Shown: positions 52,501-61,700, numbered from the stretch's first letter. The stretch: 64,000 nt of DNA from an uncultured Salinimicrobium sp. (GCA_946887075.1 CAMPKA010000005.1:99528-163527), one strand, 5' to 3'. Numbers and translations: made by a program. The notes: generated by a model from the sequence alone, not told the origin.

Positions 52501-52772
52501 TAGCCAGGGCATCCACAATTTTTAATTACAACTCATCGGCTTCAAACCTGAACTGGGTGGATGCATCCTACATAAAGCTGAGAAACGTCAATTTTTCGTA
52601 CTCGTTCTCCGAGGCACTTCTGTCAAATTGGGGGATGGATAATCTAAGGCTCTATTTCGAAGGGCAGAATCTGCTAACCTTTACCGAGTACAGAGGCCTG
52701 GATCCTGAAACCCAGGGTTCCTGGACTCCTCCCCTGAGAATTCTTTCACTTGGATTGCACCTCAATTTTTAG
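49512..52772 (+). CDS. SusC/RagA TonB-linked outer-membrane transporter (locus B)
   Basis: This 1086-residue protein has a signal peptide, then an STN domain (MIPENQTISVEEVFDLIKEQTKYNF, residues about 48-110), a carboxypeptidase-like sandwich (ITGKVTDKAGNPLTGVTVYIKGSG), the plug (PLYIVDGIPYSGDP, ITVLKDADATAIYGSRGANGV) and a beta-barrel ending HLNF. The STN domain points to regulation through FecR B and sigma B. It is distinct from SusC A throughout the barrel, so the cargo probably differs. SusD B follows, starting 19 bases after the stop. Confidence 0.95.
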   Translation: MKKRFTFLTPSLKQSILVMTKISIILWCTGVFALSSGSGYSQDAKIMIPENQTISVEEVFDLIKEQTKYNFIFRSSWLQTLPKVRLKKGVIRADELLNKSLGRNYTFEFKPEYETILVIPQERVQEENQQKLITGKVTDKAGNPLTGVTVYIKGSGRGVVTNAEGEFRIPAEEGDVLVFEYLGYGDLEIVVGSQDELQVVMEPKEDRLDDVVLIGYGKTSQRKNTGSVTTVTSETLESQPVSNPILALQGTVPGLFITQAVGKPGGNVSVTIRGINSLNGSEPLYIVDGIPYSGDPMNQFEFVGHPVVGRVSPLNNINPANIESITVLKDADATAIYGSRGANGVILITTKKSKESKGLALQVDIQSGVKEVNNFIDYMSTAEYLDLRREALANDGIEATPANAPDLLLWDQDLDMDWQDYLLGGTAEFTRVRTGISGGDVHNSFSLNASYHNEGTIYPGDFSYQTFGLYSRYDFLSKNNRFRLGFIASYDINVDDSYAADIATNISIAPNYNPYNEDGTLNWALSNPLAPLNSTYETDNTSLRANLNLGYDITPHLSGKIIMGYIKNSMDQLRQAPSTSLNPNYSSYTWGKPYSYTGISTRETYNIEPQLDFRHTLGKGVVSALLGGTIMQRTQDNKRIQATQYSSDAFLDNIAAAGDYSLTASALDYRYLSLFGRLTYDWNDKYIINGSLRRDGSSRFGPDNRFGTFGAVGAAWLFTEEAFFPSDSFLSFGKLRSSYGTTGNDNIGDYGYFSLWSSTSAIRSQVPTILRPSGLHNPDFSWEKVTKFDVALELGFMEDRFLFDVNYYRNETKDQLVGLPLPSQTGFTSVSYNLPGVIRNTGWEFSLRSTNFRNDNFNWNTQANLTLQENKLIEFQDLEGSTYANTLVIGEPIDVVKGYSAYVDPQTGQYVIEDLNGDGMVTYADDRMVLGSPFPEFFGGIRNDFTYKNWNLNFLFQFVKQEAWDYDQYAFASVGSMTNFDRSVLDRWQQPGDVTDVARASTIFNYNSSASNLNWVDASYIKLRNVNFSYSFSEALLSNWGMDNLRLYFEGQNLLTFTEYRGLDPETQGSWTPPLRILSLGLHLNF

Positions 52773-52791
52773 ATCAAAAAAACATACCATC

Positions 52792-54159
52792 ATGAAAAAA
52801 ATAAACAATATCAAGTATACGCTCTTAATGGCCCTTGCCGCTCTGGTGAGTTGTGAAGATTATTTGGAGCCCGAAGTTTCTCCTGATCAAATTTATTATG
52901 AGACCATTTTTGAATCGGAAGAGACTGCTGAGGCGGCTATTTACGGCCTTTATGCTGACTTTGTATTAGGTTCATCACCGGTTTATCTGATGAATGGCAG
53001 CCTGAGCGTAATGGGAGGGCTGGTCTCTGATGAACTCTATGATTTTTCACAGGCTTACCTTCATTACGATGTGAATGAAATCATTTCGACAGGTTTTGAA
53101 CCAGCCTTTTACTACTGGTCTGAGACCTACCGGCACGTTTATACTGCAAATGCGATCATCGAGGGAGTGGAAAGTTCCAATCTGGATGAGGATCTAAAGA
53201 ATCAAATTGCAGGGGAAGCCTATTTTATCAGAGGCCTGTTATATTTCCAACTCTTAAATATATATGGGAATATTCCGATCGTGACCAATACGCTCTATTC
53301 TGAAAATGCTGCTCAACCACAGGCACCAGCCGCGGAGGTGTACGAGCAAATCATTTCTGATCTTCAGCAAGCTGAATCACTACTGACTGAAGATTATGTA
53401 AGTGAAGGAAAGGTGCGTCCGAACAAATATGTTGTGCAGGCCCTTTTGGCGCGAGTTAACCTGTACAGAGAAAATTGGGCTAAGGCAGAAGAATACGCTA
53501 CCCAGGTTATCAACGGACCCTATAGCTTGAGTGAGGATCTCAGTGGGGTTTTTGACATTGCAAGCGAAGGAGCGATATGGCAGCTGATTCCCTCTAATCC
53601 GAATTCTGGAAGCGCGAATGAGGTGCGTTGGTTCACACCTGGTCAGACACCGACTTATGTACTGACCGAGAATCTTTTGGACGCCTTCGAGGAGCAGGAC
53701 AAGAGAAGAACTGCCTGGGTTGGCGAAGTGGAATATGCGGATGGACTTTATTTCTATCCGACCAAGTTCGTACCTGGTACCACCCTGGATCAGTATACCA
53801 CTGTCTTTAGAATAGCAGAACAGTATCTTATCCGGGCGGAAGCCAGAGCAAGACTGGGTAACCTGGAAGGAGCAATAGAAGATCTGAATGAGGTTCGAAG
53901 GGTACACGGAGGACTCGAACCATATGCGGGACCAGTTACAGAAGAAGCGGTTATAGAAGCCATTCTCCAGGAGCGGCGCGTAGAATTTTTCGCCGAATGG
54001 GGTCATAGATGGTTCGATTTAATCAGAACCGGGAGAGCTGGCGAGGTATTGGGTGAACTCCACCCGGAAACCTGGGAGCCAACTGACATCCTCTGGCCGA
54101 TCCCATCTTCAGAATTAGAGGCAAACCCTGAACTGGAGCAAAATCCAGGATATAATTAA
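52792..54159 (+). CDS. SusD/RagB family outer-membrane lipoprotein (locus B)
   Basis: The ATG at 52792 (MKKINNIKYTLLMALAALVSC) gives 455 residues with a lipobox Cys; an upstream frame extension lies inside the SusC gene. The SusD fold is marked by FESEETAEAAIYGLYADFVLG, GEAYFIRGLLYFQLLNIYGNIPIV, VQALLARVNLYRENWAKAEEYA, and the C-terminal LQERRVEFFAEWGHRWFDLIRTGRAG with ILWPIPSSELEANPELEQNPGY. It would cap SusC B and bind cargo at the cell surface. Eleven bases separate it from the TlpA gene, so these three share an operon. Confidence 0.95.
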   Translation: MKKINNIKYTLLMALAALVSCEDYLEPEVSPDQIYYETIFESEETAEAAIYGLYADFVLGSSPVYLMNGSLSVMGGLVSDELYDFSQAYLHYDVNEIISTGFEPAFYYWSETYRHVYTANAIIEGVESSNLDEDLKNQIAGEAYFIRGLLYFQLLNIYGNIPIVTNTLYSENAAQPQAPAAEVYEQIISDLQQAESLLTEDYVSEGKVRPNKYVVQALLARVNLYRENWAKAEEYATQVINGPYSLSEDLSGVFDIASEGAIWQLIPSNPNSGSANEVRWFTPGQTPTYVLTENLLDAFEEQDKRRTAWVGEVEYADGLYFYPTKFVPGTTLDQYTTVFRIAEQYLIRAEARARLGNLEGAIEDLNEVRRVHGGLEPYAGPVTEEAVIEAILQERRVEFFAEWGHRWFDLIRTGRAGEVLGELHPETWEPTDILWPIPSSELEANPELEQNPGYN

Positions 54160-54170
54160 ACCGAGCAGAT

Positions 54171-55331
54171 ATGAGAAATAATTTCAGGATTACGGGAGCC
54201 ATCAACATGGTATTGTGCCTCCTCCTGCTGACAACTTCCTGCGAGCAGGCTACCGAGAGAAAAACCGGCGGTTACACCATAGAGGGAGAGATAGAAGGCG
54301 TCGAATCAGGTATGGCCTATCTGTTTCCCGCGGAGGAAACTGTTCAAAAGAACATTGATTCCGTACCTATTGTTGATGGCAGCTTCGTTTTTGAAGGAAC
54401 TGTTGAAGAGCCCTTGCTTTACAGCCTGGGTATAAATAGCCGCCAGAATGTGATCCAGGTCCTGTTGTCCAACGATCCCATAAAGATTAAAGCCCAGGCC
54501 GATTCCCTTTACATGGCTGATATTGCCGGAGCCACCCAACACGAGATTTATGAGAAGTATTATGATGAGGTTTTTGAGGAGATCAGAGCGGTAGCGGGTA
54601 GCATGTACAGGATTTCGGATTCCATTACCCAGCATGGAAAGGTCGAAATGTCTTCCGAAGAGGCAACCTATATGGACAGCATCAGGAGTCGATTAGATTC
54701 TATAGCTTTTCAAAAAACCTCAAAATTCGTCAAGGAATTTGATGAGTCCGCAGCTGCTGCACTGGTAATCAGAGATCGTTACATAGATTATCTGGACCCC
54801 GAAAAGGCCAGGCTTCTTTATCAGAGTTTATCTCCTGAAACACAGGCTTCTTTTTATGGGCAGAAACTGAAACAGACGCTGGATCGTTTGGCTGGACTTG
54901 AAGTAGGTAAAACCGCACCTCTGTTCGAATTGCCGAATACAAAGGGCCAGCCTGTAAAGCTTTCCGACTTCCGTGGCAAATACGTCCTGGTGGATTTCTG
55001 GGCCAGTTGGTGTATTCCGTGCAGAAAGGAAAACCCCACCTTAGTCAAGGCGTACAAAAAATATAATTCTGAAGGTTTTGAAATTATTGGAGTTTCTCTT
55101 GATTTCGAGAAAGACAAGGATAAATGGCTTTCAGCAATTGAAGAAGATGGGTTGTTGTGGACACAGGTATCGGACTTACAGGGATTTGAAAGTCCGGTCG
55201 CTAAAGACTATGTGGTAAGAAGTATACCACGAAATGTTCTGCTAAACCCCGAGGGGGAGATTATTGCAAAAGACCTTCGAGGAGAAAAGGTTTTGGAGAA
55301 GCTCGACCAAATTTTTCCTGCGGCTCCTTAA
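54171..55331 (+). CDS. TlpA-type thioredoxin lipoprotein with DUF4369 N-terminus (copy 4)
   Basis: This 386-residue protein has the lipoprotein signal MRNNFRITGAINMVLCLLLL followed by TTSC. DUF4369 (GYTIEGEIEGVESGMAYLFP) and a helical linker rich in Ser and Glu (SSEEATYMDSIRSRLDS) follow. The redox domain is VGKTAPLFELPNTKGQPV, LVDFWASWCIPCRKENPTLV (CIPC) and RSIPRNVLLNPEGEIIAKDL. It belongs to the SusCD B operon, mirroring copy 3 of locus A. It likely reduces disulfides in the periplasm. Confidence 0.88.
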   Translation: MRNNFRITGAINMVLCLLLLTTSCEQATERKTGGYTIEGEIEGVESGMAYLFPAEETVQKNIDSVPIVDGSFVFEGTVEEPLLYSLGINSRQNVIQVLLSNDPIKIKAQADSLYMADIAGATQHEIYEKYYDEVFEEIRAVAGSMYRISDSITQHGKVEMSSEEATYMDSIRSRLDSIAFQKTSKFVKEFDESAAAALVIRDRYIDYLDPEKARLLYQSLSPETQASFYGQKLKQTLDRLAGLEVGKTAPLFELPNTKGQPVKLSDFRGKYVLVDFWASWCIPCRKENPTLVKAYKKYNSEGFEIIGVSLDFEKDKDKWLSAIEEDGLLWTQVSDLQGFESPVAKDYVVRSIPRNVLLNPEGEIIAKDLRGEKVLEKLDQIFPAAP

Positions 55332-55406
55332 TCCCCTGCTTCCTAAGGATAAAAATATTAATAGGGCTTACTTAATCAGAGTACCCGAACAAAAAACATA
55401 CGATCT

Positions 55407-56597
55407 ATGATAATTAAGAACGCTTTTCTACTGATGCTCTTTTTGGGTATGACTTTTATGGCTGAGGCTCAGACCCTCGGGAATACCGATGATCCCCAGG
55501 CTTCCTCCACTTCATTTATTCTGGAGGGAAAAATCAAGGGGATCGATGACGGTCAATGGGTAAAACTGATTCCGGCCTTTACCAATAGGGAAGCCCTGGA
55601 CAGCGCGCAAATACAGAACGGAGAATTTTTACTTTCAGGAAGTTTGGAGGGACCACGTTTCGTATATCTCATTTTTGGCAAAAATCAGGGACGCGTCAAT
55701 CTGATGTTGGAAAACAATCATTTGACCCTCACGGCGGAATTTGTTCCGTCTGAACAGCGTGATGCGCTAATATTGAAAAGCCATGACCTACAGGGGTCTG
55801 CCGCACACGACTACTATTTATCAGAAACTGTGTTCACACAACAGTTGAACGAGGATCATAAGAATTATATGACCCGGAACAAACACATCATTGAACTGGT
55901 TTCCAAGGCCCGGGGCGACAGTGATAAGAAAATGATGGATTCTCTGATCAAAACTGAAGCGTATAAGATTCTTGAAAAAGAAGAACATGCTTTCTTTCAA
56001 AAGGTTGGCAGGAAATCCGATTCATTGATACTCGGAAACGCGAACACCTGGTGGGGTCCTTTCTTCATGTTAAACCAATTTTCCTACTTCACTCCTGATC
56101 AACAGCCCTACTTTGAAAAATTTTCTAAGAATGCTCAGGAGAGTTATTATGGCAAGCTACTGGAGAAAGAACTCTTTCCACCTTCCCTGGTAGGTATCGA
56201 GGTGAAAGATTTTTCCCTAAGGGATAAGAATGGTGATATCCGTACTTTCAGTGACATCCTTAAGGGGAAGGAATACGTGCTGATCGATTTTTGGGCTTCC
56301 TGGTGTATGCCCTGTAGAAAGGAAATACCGAACCTGAAAAGTGCTTATAAAAGATACGCTTCTCAAGGTTTTGAAATCTTGAGTATCTCCATTGATGATG
56401 ATTCAGAAGCTTGGCAGGGGGCTTTAAAAAAAGAGAACATGATGTGGCCCAATCTCTATGATAATAATGTGACCAGTGCTTTTTTCAACATAAAAACCAT
56501 CCCGGCAACCTTCCTGGTAGATAAAAATGGAATGATAATAGAAACGGATTTACGTGGTGAAGAACTTGAAAAAAAGCTTTCAGAATTATTCAAATAG
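55407..56597 (+). CDS. TlpA-type thioredoxin with DUF4369 N-terminus (copy 5)
   Basis: This 396-residue exported protein has a signal peptide ending MAEAQ, a DUF4369 sandwich (FILEGKIKGIDDGQWVKLIPAF) and a charged linker. The TlpA domain contains LIDFWASWCMPCRKEIPNLK with CMPC and IKTIPATFLVDKNGMIIETDL. It lies 75 bases after copy 4 on the same strand, probably the last gene of the SusCD B transcript. The active centre differs from copy 4 only at the x-P of CxPC, which can tune redox potential. Confidence 0.88.
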   Translation: MIIKNAFLLMLFLGMTFMAEAQTLGNTDDPQASSTSFILEGKIKGIDDGQWVKLIPAFTNREALDSAQIQNGEFLLSGSLEGPRFVYLIFGKNQGRVNLMLENNHLTLTAEFVPSEQRDALILKSHDLQGSAAHDYYLSETVFTQQLNEDHKNYMTRNKHIIELVSKARGDSDKKMMDSLIKTEAYKILEKEEHAFFQKVGRKSDSLILGNANTWWGPFFMLNQFSYFTPDQQPYFEKFSKNAQESYYGKLLEKELFPPSLVGIEVKDFSLRDKNGDIRTFSDILKGKEYVLIDFWASWCMPCRKEIPNLKSAYKRYASQGFEILSISIDDDSEAWQGALKKENMMWPNLYDNNVTSAFFNIKTIPATFLVDKNGMIIETDLRGEELEKKLSELFK

Positions 56598-57207
56598 TTC
56601 CAGATTTTACGTGCCTTGACTGAACGGAATGCCTTGGATTCCTATCGTTCATCCGGCTTTTTAAATTCAGGAACTCCTGACATTAAAATCCCGAATTAGA
56701 GTTGACTTTCATTTGTCCAGGGCCCTGGCGATTCTGTTTCTGTACAAGGGTTTGGATCAGTAGGGCCTCCTGGATACACGCTGTCCGATATTTCCAGAAA
56801 GCATTTTGGAAAGCATCACAACCAAAGGACCCCAACCTCGGTTTCAGTCTCTGTGGGCGGGATCTGGACCTGTTCGCCAGGACTCCTGGTGATGTTTGGC
56901 CTGATCTTTAAACATGTCTACCATGACAGAAACCTGCCTGCCTTTCCAATATCCCCTGATGCTTTAATACCTTCGAAAATTACTGATCTTTCGGGAAAAA
57001 CAATTTTTGGAGGGGGTGATGAATAAATGGAAAAAAGGGCTCCCAGGCCTTTTTTATGGACGATTATTCAAAAATTGTGTAGAATTCTGCGATAAATGTT
57101 GTATTTTTTCTGGAACACGATCTCAAATAAGGTCGGCCAGCCAACCTATGAGATCTGACGAAAATGTAACCTTTCGGCAGCCCTACTACCCGATCCAAAT
57201 ACCTTAT
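56598..57207. other. 610-base stretch without a recognised gene
   Basis: No convincing gene is seen. An inverted pair TGAACG (56621-56626) and CGTTCA (56646-56651) lies just after the TlpA stop and may be part of a weak terminator. A 69-codon open frame at 56702-56911 has no recognisable domain and unlikely composition (Trp- and Cys-rich). The last 200 bases carry the promoter and leader of the following gene and continue its open frame upstream. Confidence 0.4.
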
Positions 57208-59604
57208 ATGAAGCATTTTTACCAGTTATTCCTGATCACATTTTTCGTTTTCAGCCCTCAGATTCTGGCTCAGAAACAATCCATCGGAACGGAACTACAG
57301 GGAAAATATCAACGTTTTTTTGAGCTGGACCGGGAGCGGGTGTACCTTCACCTGAACAAAACAACGGTCATCCCGGGCGAAGATCTTTGGATTTCGGCTT
57401 ATGTATATAATTCCCGGCTTGGTCTCCCAAACCAGGATACCCGGGATCTCCAAATTGAAATCTTCAGGCGTGACGGCGAACACCTGGATACCAAAACCTT
57501 TTACATCTCCAATGGGAAAGGATCCGGCTTCATCAGTCTCGATCCGAAACAGTATCCTCCCGGAAAGTATTTCTTTCGCGCCTCCACGGAATACATGAAG
57601 AATTTTGAAGAAGACCTCAGCTATATCCAGCCCTTTCGGATCCAAGGAAAAGAGGAACTTCCCCGGAAGCAGGAGCCGGAGTTAGACCTGCAACTCCTCC
57701 CGGAAGGAGGACATCTGCTCGCACAAAGCCTGAACTCCGTTGGGGTGAAACTTCTCGAAAAAACGGGCACTGGAGCTTCTTTTGAAGGCGGAAAGGTGCT
57801 GGATTCCCAGGGACGGGAAATCACCAGCTTCAAATCCAATAGGTTCGGTCTGTCTAAGTTCTCCTTTATACCCGAAATGGATGAGACCTACCAGGTGGTC
57901 ATCGAAACAGAAACCGGAGAGCAAGTGCATCGCATGCTTCCTTCCGCGAAACCTACCGGGATCAATATCATCAATACCGTAGGGAATAAGGAACATCTGC
58001 TTAGCATCCGAACCAACGAGCGAACAAGAAGAAGTCTGGATGAAGCCCCACTTCTTCTTGCCGTCCACAAGGAGGGTCAGCTCAAGGTGATTCCGATAGC
58101 CTTTCCCAAGGATAAACTGGTTTTGAATGTTAGGATGCATAAGGATTCTCTTTTTGCAGGAACCAATATCATTACCATCTTTAATCAGGACCTGGAGCCT
58201 CTGGTTGAAAGGATGGTTTTTGTCGAAAACAATATCAAGCGGTTCTCTTTGAATGCGACGTCCAGGAGACTAAAGGATTCCCTGGAGGTAAAACTCCGGA
58301 CAGCGGGCGAAAATGGAATGGCATCCTTAAGTATTTCCGCCCTGCCTTCCGCGACCCAGGCGTATCAGCCTGTTCATAATATTATCTCGGCGATGCACCT
58401 GCGGCCGTATCTCGAAGGTTTCATTGATGATCCGGCTTATTACTTCTCCCCTGGAAAGGAGGCGCGAAAACAGTATGATCTCGACCTGCTTCTGCTCACC
58501 CAGGGTTGGAGTAGATATCAGTGGAAGGATATCTTCCATAACCCGCCGGTAGATCAGTACAGCCACCAGAGGGGTTTCACTATCAAAGGCAGGATAGAAA
58601 ACCGCAGGGAGCGGAGACATCAGAACATCTTTGTGAGTTCGGAAGGCTCGGGCCTTTGGAAAGTAGCAGATATTGAAAAGGACGATTCTTTCTTAATTGA
58701 AGATGCCTTCCTGGTGGAGGGTAGTGAGATCAGCCTTGGCTTGATGAATGACAGGAATGGGAAGCTTTCCGAGCCTGAGGTCACAGTAGCTGTGCTCCCC
58801 AAAGAAGAGCTTCAGGATTTACAGGAGGTTCCGGTTATGCCAGAGAAAAAGAAGTACAATGATATCCTCTTTATTCCCGAAGCTTTTCCCGAAGTTTCCA
58901 ATGTCATAGACACTGTGGAAATAAGCGATGAGAAACTCACCCACCATGTCTTTAACCCGGAACTACAAGTTCACGCCCGGGGCTACAAGATTGATGAAAA
59001 GCTTGCCCAGCAGTACCATTTTATCACCGATTTTATCGCCTCTAAGGGATTCCAGGTCAGGAATATCTATGGAACCGTCGAAATCCGCAGCTGGAGGACG
59101 ATGCCTGGACTTGGTGGGGTAAGCCGGGGGAATTCTACGGGGTACCAGGCTAATAGCAATGTGCTGATCTACCTGAATGATGTTTCAATAGGCATCGATC
59201 CCAATGTACTCAACGGAATGCTTACCTCCCAGGTCGAATCCGTCATCGTCAATCCCATGGGCCATGGTTATGGAGGTAGCGGAGTGAACGGTGTAATTCG
59301 GATTACGACCAAAAAAGGCGGATTTGTCAGGGATACCCGGGAGACCATTCACGAACTTATTGCCAGTAACGGTTATACGGTCCATCGGGAGTTTTATGTT
59401 CCCAAATATGAGGTCATACATTCCGCCGCCTTTGAAAGATATGGGGTTGTGGATTGGAAACCGGCAGTTGTAGTCGATCAGGAGGGCCTTGCCCGCATCA
59501 CGATCCCGGATAGGGGGCCTGTTTCCCTCTTTATCGAAGGAATCAATATCCATGGCGCTCTGATCTCTCAGCGAATCGATCTCAAAGCTGGTCAAGCCAG
59601 GTAA
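57208..59604 (+). CDS. Secreted MG2-like protein ending in a TonB plug without barrel
   Basis: The ATG at 57208 (MKHFYQLFLITFFVFSPQIL) gives 798 residues with a signal peptide ending LAQ; a longer frame to 57007 lacks a signal. Residues about 35-150 look like a macroglobulin MG2-type domain (RVYLHLNKTTVIPGEDLWISAY, YPPGKYFFRASTEYM). More beta domains follow. Near residue 650-700 is a TonB plug-like module (VLIYLNDVSIGIDPNVLN, MGHGYGGSGVNGVIRITTKKGG) with no barrel after it, only about 100 residues. Function is unknown. Related proteins of Bacteroidota sit in the envelope. The call is by pattern; confidence in the domain order is moderate. Confidence 0.75.
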   Translation: MKHFYQLFLITFFVFSPQILAQKQSIGTELQGKYQRFFELDRERVYLHLNKTTVIPGEDLWISAYVYNSRLGLPNQDTRDLQIEIFRRDGEHLDTKTFYISNGKGSGFISLDPKQYPPGKYFFRASTEYMKNFEEDLSYIQPFRIQGKEELPRKQEPELDLQLLPEGGHLLAQSLNSVGVKLLEKTGTGASFEGGKVLDSQGREITSFKSNRFGLSKFSFIPEMDETYQVVIETETGEQVHRMLPSAKPTGINIINTVGNKEHLLSIRTNERTRRSLDEAPLLLAVHKEGQLKVIPIAFPKDKLVLNVRMHKDSLFAGTNIITIFNQDLEPLVERMVFVENNIKRFSLNATSRRLKDSLEVKLRTAGENGMASLSISALPSATQAYQPVHNIISAMHLRPYLEGFIDDPAYYFSPGKEARKQYDLDLLLLTQGWSRYQWKDIFHNPPVDQYSHQRGFTIKGRIENRRERRHQNIFVSSEGSGLWKVADIEKDDSFLIEDAFLVEGSEISLGLMNDRNGKLSEPEVTVAVLPKEELQDLQEVPVMPEKKKYNDILFIPEAFPEVSNVIDTVEISDEKLTHHVFNPELQVHARGYKIDEKLAQQYHFITDFIASKGFQVRNIYGTVEIRSWRTMPGLGGVSRGNSTGYQANSNVLIYLNDVSIGIDPNVLNGMLTSQVESVIVNPMGHGYGGSGVNGVIRITTKKGGFVRDTRETIHELIASNGYTVHREFYVPKYEVIHSAAFERYGVVDWKPAVVVDQEGLARITIPDRGPVSLFIEGINIHGALISQRIDLKAGQAR

Positions 59605-59654
59605 AACTTCGTGGGATCTGCCCGGAAAATGGCCTGATCCGCAGTCTCATGGGG

Positions 59655-61700
59655 TTATTCGGGATATTCGATCCTCAGGTGGTAGATGTTCTTCAGCTTG
59701 CGCTTCAGCACCTTTTTGACCAGCTGGATCTCCATGAAGGTAATATCTGAATTCAGGAACTGCCCTTCCTCCATCTGCTTATTGATGATCTTTTCCACGA
59801 AATTATCAATGAGAGGAGCGGTGGGTTCCTTAATGCTCCGACTGGCCGCTTCCACGCTGTCACACATCATCAGGATCGCGGTTTCCTTGCTGAAAGGCAG
59901 CGGTCCGGGATACCGGAAATCCTCAACCTTGACCTCCTCTGAATTCTCGACAGCTTTTTTCCAGAAATAGTACACTTTAGTAGTCCCGTGATGGGTCCGG
60001 ATAAAGTCGATCACCCGGTCCGGCAGGTTCCTTTTTTTAGCGATCTCTATCCCATTGATCACATGCTCAATAATGATTTCCGCACTTTCCTTCGGAGACA
60101 GTTCGTCATGGGAACTTACCCCTGTAGTCTGGTTTTCGGTAAAATAGGTGGGATTCTTCATCTTTCCGATGTCATGATACAGCGCCCCTACCCTGACCAG
60201 CATGGAATTGGCCCCGATTTCATTGGCAGCGGCTTCCGCCAGATTGGCTACGTTGAGGGAATGGTGAAAAGTCCCGGGTGCCTTATCAGAGAGTTCCTTG
60301 AGGATTTTTGAATTCGTATCCGAAAGCTCCAACAGGGACATATCCGAGACCAGGCCAAAGACCTTTTCATAGGCATAGATCAGCGGCTGAACAAAAAGGG
60401 TAGCCAATCCTCCAAGGATAAACATCAGGAAGGTTTCCGGTTCCACCTCCTCGATAGAACCCTCCTGGATTATGGTAAACGCAAAATAGGAAAGGATATA
60501 CACCAGGGTGATCTGCCCCACCGTAATAAAGAGATTCGCCCGCTTATAAAGCTCAGAAACGGTAAGAATCGTCACTATACCCGCTATGATCTGCAGAAAC
60601 ATGTATTCATAGCTGTCGGCCACTATGAACCCCAGCAGGAGCACGGTGATGACATGGGTGAAAAGTCCCAGCCGTGAATCAAAGAACCCCTTTATGGTCA
60701 GGGGAAGAATACAAAGCGGCACCACGTAAACATATTGCGCATCAAAATTGATGATCAGTACCGTCAGCAGTACCATCAGCACCATATTGAAAAAAATAAA
60801 GGTGACCTTGATATTGTTCTGAAAGATGTCATACCTGTACTTCCTGATGAACAGCATCAGCATGAGCAGGGCCAGAAATACCAACAGGGTATAACCCACC
60901 AGCACCCAGTTATAATGGGCCTCACTCCAGACCTGGGATTCATACTCCGCCTTCAGAGAATTGAGGATCTGAAATTTCTCCCCTTCTACGACCTCTCCCT
61001 TGGCTACAATTATGGTTCCCCGCTCGACATTTCCGCGGGTGTAGGAAATCTGGTTGAATCTGCTCTCCAGGTCATTTTTGGTGAGTACTTCGTTGAAACT
61101 TACATTGGGCCTGACGTGGTTAAAAAAAAGGGCAATGAGCTCGTCACGGAATTCCTGGTATCCCGCTTGGCCGATCTCCTGGTTCAGGAAATCCCGGAGT
61201 TCAGTCTGTTTCAGCAGGGAGTTGTAAGCCACCTCCGTCACCTCATTCCCCCTCCTGAGATAGATCAGTTTATCCGGTGGCTGCGGAACCACTTCCTGGA
61301 GCAGACCCCTTTCATAGATCGCTTCTGATGTGGAGGAGATAAAGCTCCTGAGCCTGTTTAGCCGATAGCGCCCGAGGCTGTCGGGAAAAACTTTCGGAAA
61401 TTGTTCCAGGAGAGCTCCCTTGATCCTGGCAGGGATCTCAGCATTGTAGTCGTAATAAGGAATATGGCTTTTGGTAATCTCTTCCTTTTCAGCTGCGATC
61501 TCCTCTGGGGTTTTAAGAATGGCAAAATCAAATGGCGCATAAAGATTCTCGTACTGCCAGGGTTTCCCTTTGGGGATGTCATATTTGAATTTCCCGCCCT
61601 TCGGAAAAAGGTACACAATGAGAAAGGTTGTCAGGAGAAAAAGAAAGACCTTATAAAAAACGTCCTGATTCTTGTAAAGGGATTGCACAAATGATCTCAT
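59655..61700 (-). CDS. 7TM-HD domain phosphodiesterase, PgpH-like
   Basis: The ATG at 61700 gives 681 residues (a TTG start at 61715 adds five). The first helix near residue 20 is followed by an extracytoplasmic 7TMR-HDED region (to about 270), then seven hydrophobic helices, and a cytosolic HD domain: GTFHHSLNVANLAEAAANEIG, VGALYHDIGKMKNPTYFTEN (HD metal site), IIEHVINGIEIAKKRNLP and FIRTHHGTTKVYYFW. This architecture is PgpH, which hydrolyses cyclic di-AMP in Firmicutes. Cyclic di-AMP breakdown and osmotic or cell-wall control are therefore expected but not shown here. It is divergent from the thiolase. Confidence 0.9.
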   Translation of the reverse strand: MRSFVQSLYKNQDVFYKVFLFLLTTFLIVYLFPKGGKFKYDIPKGKPWQYENLYAPFDFAILKTPEEIAAEKEEITKSHIPYYDYNAEIPARIKGALLEQFPKVFPDSLGRYRLNRLRSFISSTSEAIYERGLLQEVVPQPPDKLIYLRRGNEVTEVAYNSLLKQTELRDFLNQEIGQAGYQEFRDELIALFFNHVRPNVSFNEVLTKNDLESRFNQISYTRGNVERGTIIVAKGEVVEGEKFQILNSLKAEYESQVWSEAHYNWVLVGYTLLVFLALLMLMLFIRKYRYDIFQNNIKVTFIFFNMVLMVLLTVLIINFDAQYVYVVPLCILPLTIKGFFDSRLGLFTHVITVLLLGFIVADSYEYMFLQIIAGIVTILTVSELYKRANLFITVGQITLVYILSYFAFTIIQEGSIEEVEPETFLMFILGGLATLFVQPLIYAYEKVFGLVSDMSLLELSDTNSKILKELSDKAPGTFHHSLNVANLAEAAANEIGANSMLVRVGALYHDIGKMKNPTYFTENQTTGVSSHDELSPKESAEIIIEHVINGIEIAKKRNLPDRVIDFIRTHHGTTKVYYFWKKAVENSEEVKVEDFRYPGPLPFSKETAILMMCDSVEAASRSIKEPTAPLIDNFVEKIINKQMEEGQFLNSDITFMEIQLVKKVLKRKLKNIYHLRIEYPE

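Noticed and set aside
56702..56911. 69-codon open frame in the gap after the TlpA genes
   Set aside because: Trp- and Cys-rich sequence with no domain, no leader of note and no support on either strand for a decayed gene.
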